This document shows positions 63,744 to 64,000 of a stretch of DNA of 64,000 nucleotides, one piece after another; position 1 is the stretch's first letter; every line of letters begins with the position of its first letter. The stretch comes from Sphingopyxis sp. MWB1 (GTDB lineage Bacteria > Pseudomonadota > Alphaproteobacteria > Sphingomonadales > Sphingomonadaceae): the NCBI RefSeq assembly GCF_000763945.1, contig NZ_JQFJ01000002.1, positions 1,787,501-1,851,500 of the forward strand, given 5' to 3'. The notes under the pieces are model-generated. The model worked only from the letters and a program-made list of their open reading frames with translations. It did not search any database and was not told the origin of the DNA. Made by a program: the position numbers and the translations under genes.

Positions 63744-64000
63744 ATGAACTTCGACGATCAACTGCACCGCTATTTCGGCACCAGCGATCTTGACGCGCTG
63801 CATCCCGACGCTCTGGCAGCCGGGGTGGAGCATATGCGTGTCGACCTGGGGCTCGAGCAATCGCGCGAGCGGCGCTTTGCGCTGTGGGCGCTGCTCTATA
63901 CGCTGGGCGAAGCGCCCGACCTTGACGCTGTGTTCAAGGACCCAGCGGAGCGCGATGTGGCGCGCGACCTGATGGACATGCTCGACCAGCAAATGCCGGA
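63744..64000 (+). CDS. Divergent hypothetical protein, cut by the window end
   Basis: An open frame from ATG at 63744 (MNFDDQLHRYFGTSDLDALHP), with AGGG upstream, runs off the right edge without a stop. The visible 85 residues are acidic and helical (HMRVDLGLEQSRERRFALWALLYTLGEAPDLDAVF ...). No family is recognised. It diverges from the HerA-like ATPase gene across 65 bp and may share its regulation. Confidence 0.7.
   Translation, partial: MNFDDQLHRYFGTSDLDALHPDALAAGVEHMRVDLGLEQSRERRFALWALLYTLGEAPDLDAVFKDPAERDVARDLMDMLDQQMP

Noticed and set aside
1..64000. CRISPR array, prophage or insertion sequence
   Set aside because: No regularly spaced direct repeats, phage structural genes, transposases or integrases were seen.

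Overview
The window reads as chromosomal DNA of a GC-rich alphaproteobacterium of the order Sphingomonadales, most likely Sphingopyxis or a close relative. This is inferred from gene content, not from a database search. The pointers are a TrcR (DUF1013) regulator, a DUF4167 protein, an RNase E with a charged insert in its S1 domain and a GWW C-terminus, two DUF4139 proteins, a DUF1192 protein, dispersed palindromes typical of this group, and frequent GTG starts. Almost everything is core genome. There is no prophage, insertion sequence, CRISPR array or rRNA operon.

Layout. 1-400 has no convincing gene but holds a dense cluster of GANTC sites. 401-5685 carries a CBS-domain protein, a small membrane protein with a hotdog thioesterase, tandem DUF4139 exported proteins and a DUF4167 protein. 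5951-9397 is a leftward translation block (hisS, prfA, prmC) whose gaps hold three kinds of palindromic element. 9494-11996 has an M61 peptidase and inorganic pyrophosphatase. 12034-16821 is a leftward run (sseA, chrA, metC, mscS-like) with a partly sulfur-related theme. 17025-23829 has a Pro-rich membrane protein, queF, a DoxX-like protein, a thioesterase, an MBL-fold hydrolase, TrcR and a divergent LysR/azoreductase pair. 23833-27134 has an acetyltransferase, a MaoC protein, a quinone oxidoreductase, DUF1192, and a divergent SRPBCC/ArsR pair sharing a perfect 20-bp palindrome.

27156-32894 is a leftward block: amidase, PBP1A, prfB and a putative lipoprotein methyltransferase. A 660-bp spacer with local hairpins leads into rne (33555), followed by an M48 protease and a DsbA-like protein with an unusual 306-residue N-terminal extension. 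39558-43784 is a tight leftward operon in which dapB, nth and two flavoproteins overlap by 4 nt at each junction. 43906-50742 has a sirtuin, tadA, rpmB, a phytase-like protein, a glycine-zipper protein, ppx-rlmE and an S41 protease lipoprotein. 50739-52270 is GC-poor, holds a secreted lipase-like gene and abuts the 3' end of tRNA-Gly(GCC), so it may be a small acquired segment. 52542-60926 has a YbbN-like thioredoxin, a LON-substrate-binding-domain protein, a UbiH-type hydroxylase, ftsK, lolA, a candidate small RNA, a molybdopterin-binding protein and an MFS transporter. After tRNA-Gly(CCC) come a secreted orphan protein, a HerA/DUF87 ATPase and a truncated divergent gene at the right edge.

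Functionally the window is mostly housekeeping: translation termination and tRNA charging or modification (hisS, prfA, prfB, prmC, tadA, queF, rpmB), RNA decay (rne), envelope growth (PBP1A, amidase, lolA, M48, FtsK) and redox or flavin chemistry. I found no unmistakable new multi-gene system. The best leads are regulatory or architectural: the GANTC cluster, the hairpin that sequesters the ribosome-binding site of a DUF4139 gene, the rne leader, the possible small RNA after lolA, the exported SAM-methyltransferase fold, the extended DsbA with an internal ribosome-binding site, and the operators of the small divergent regulons.
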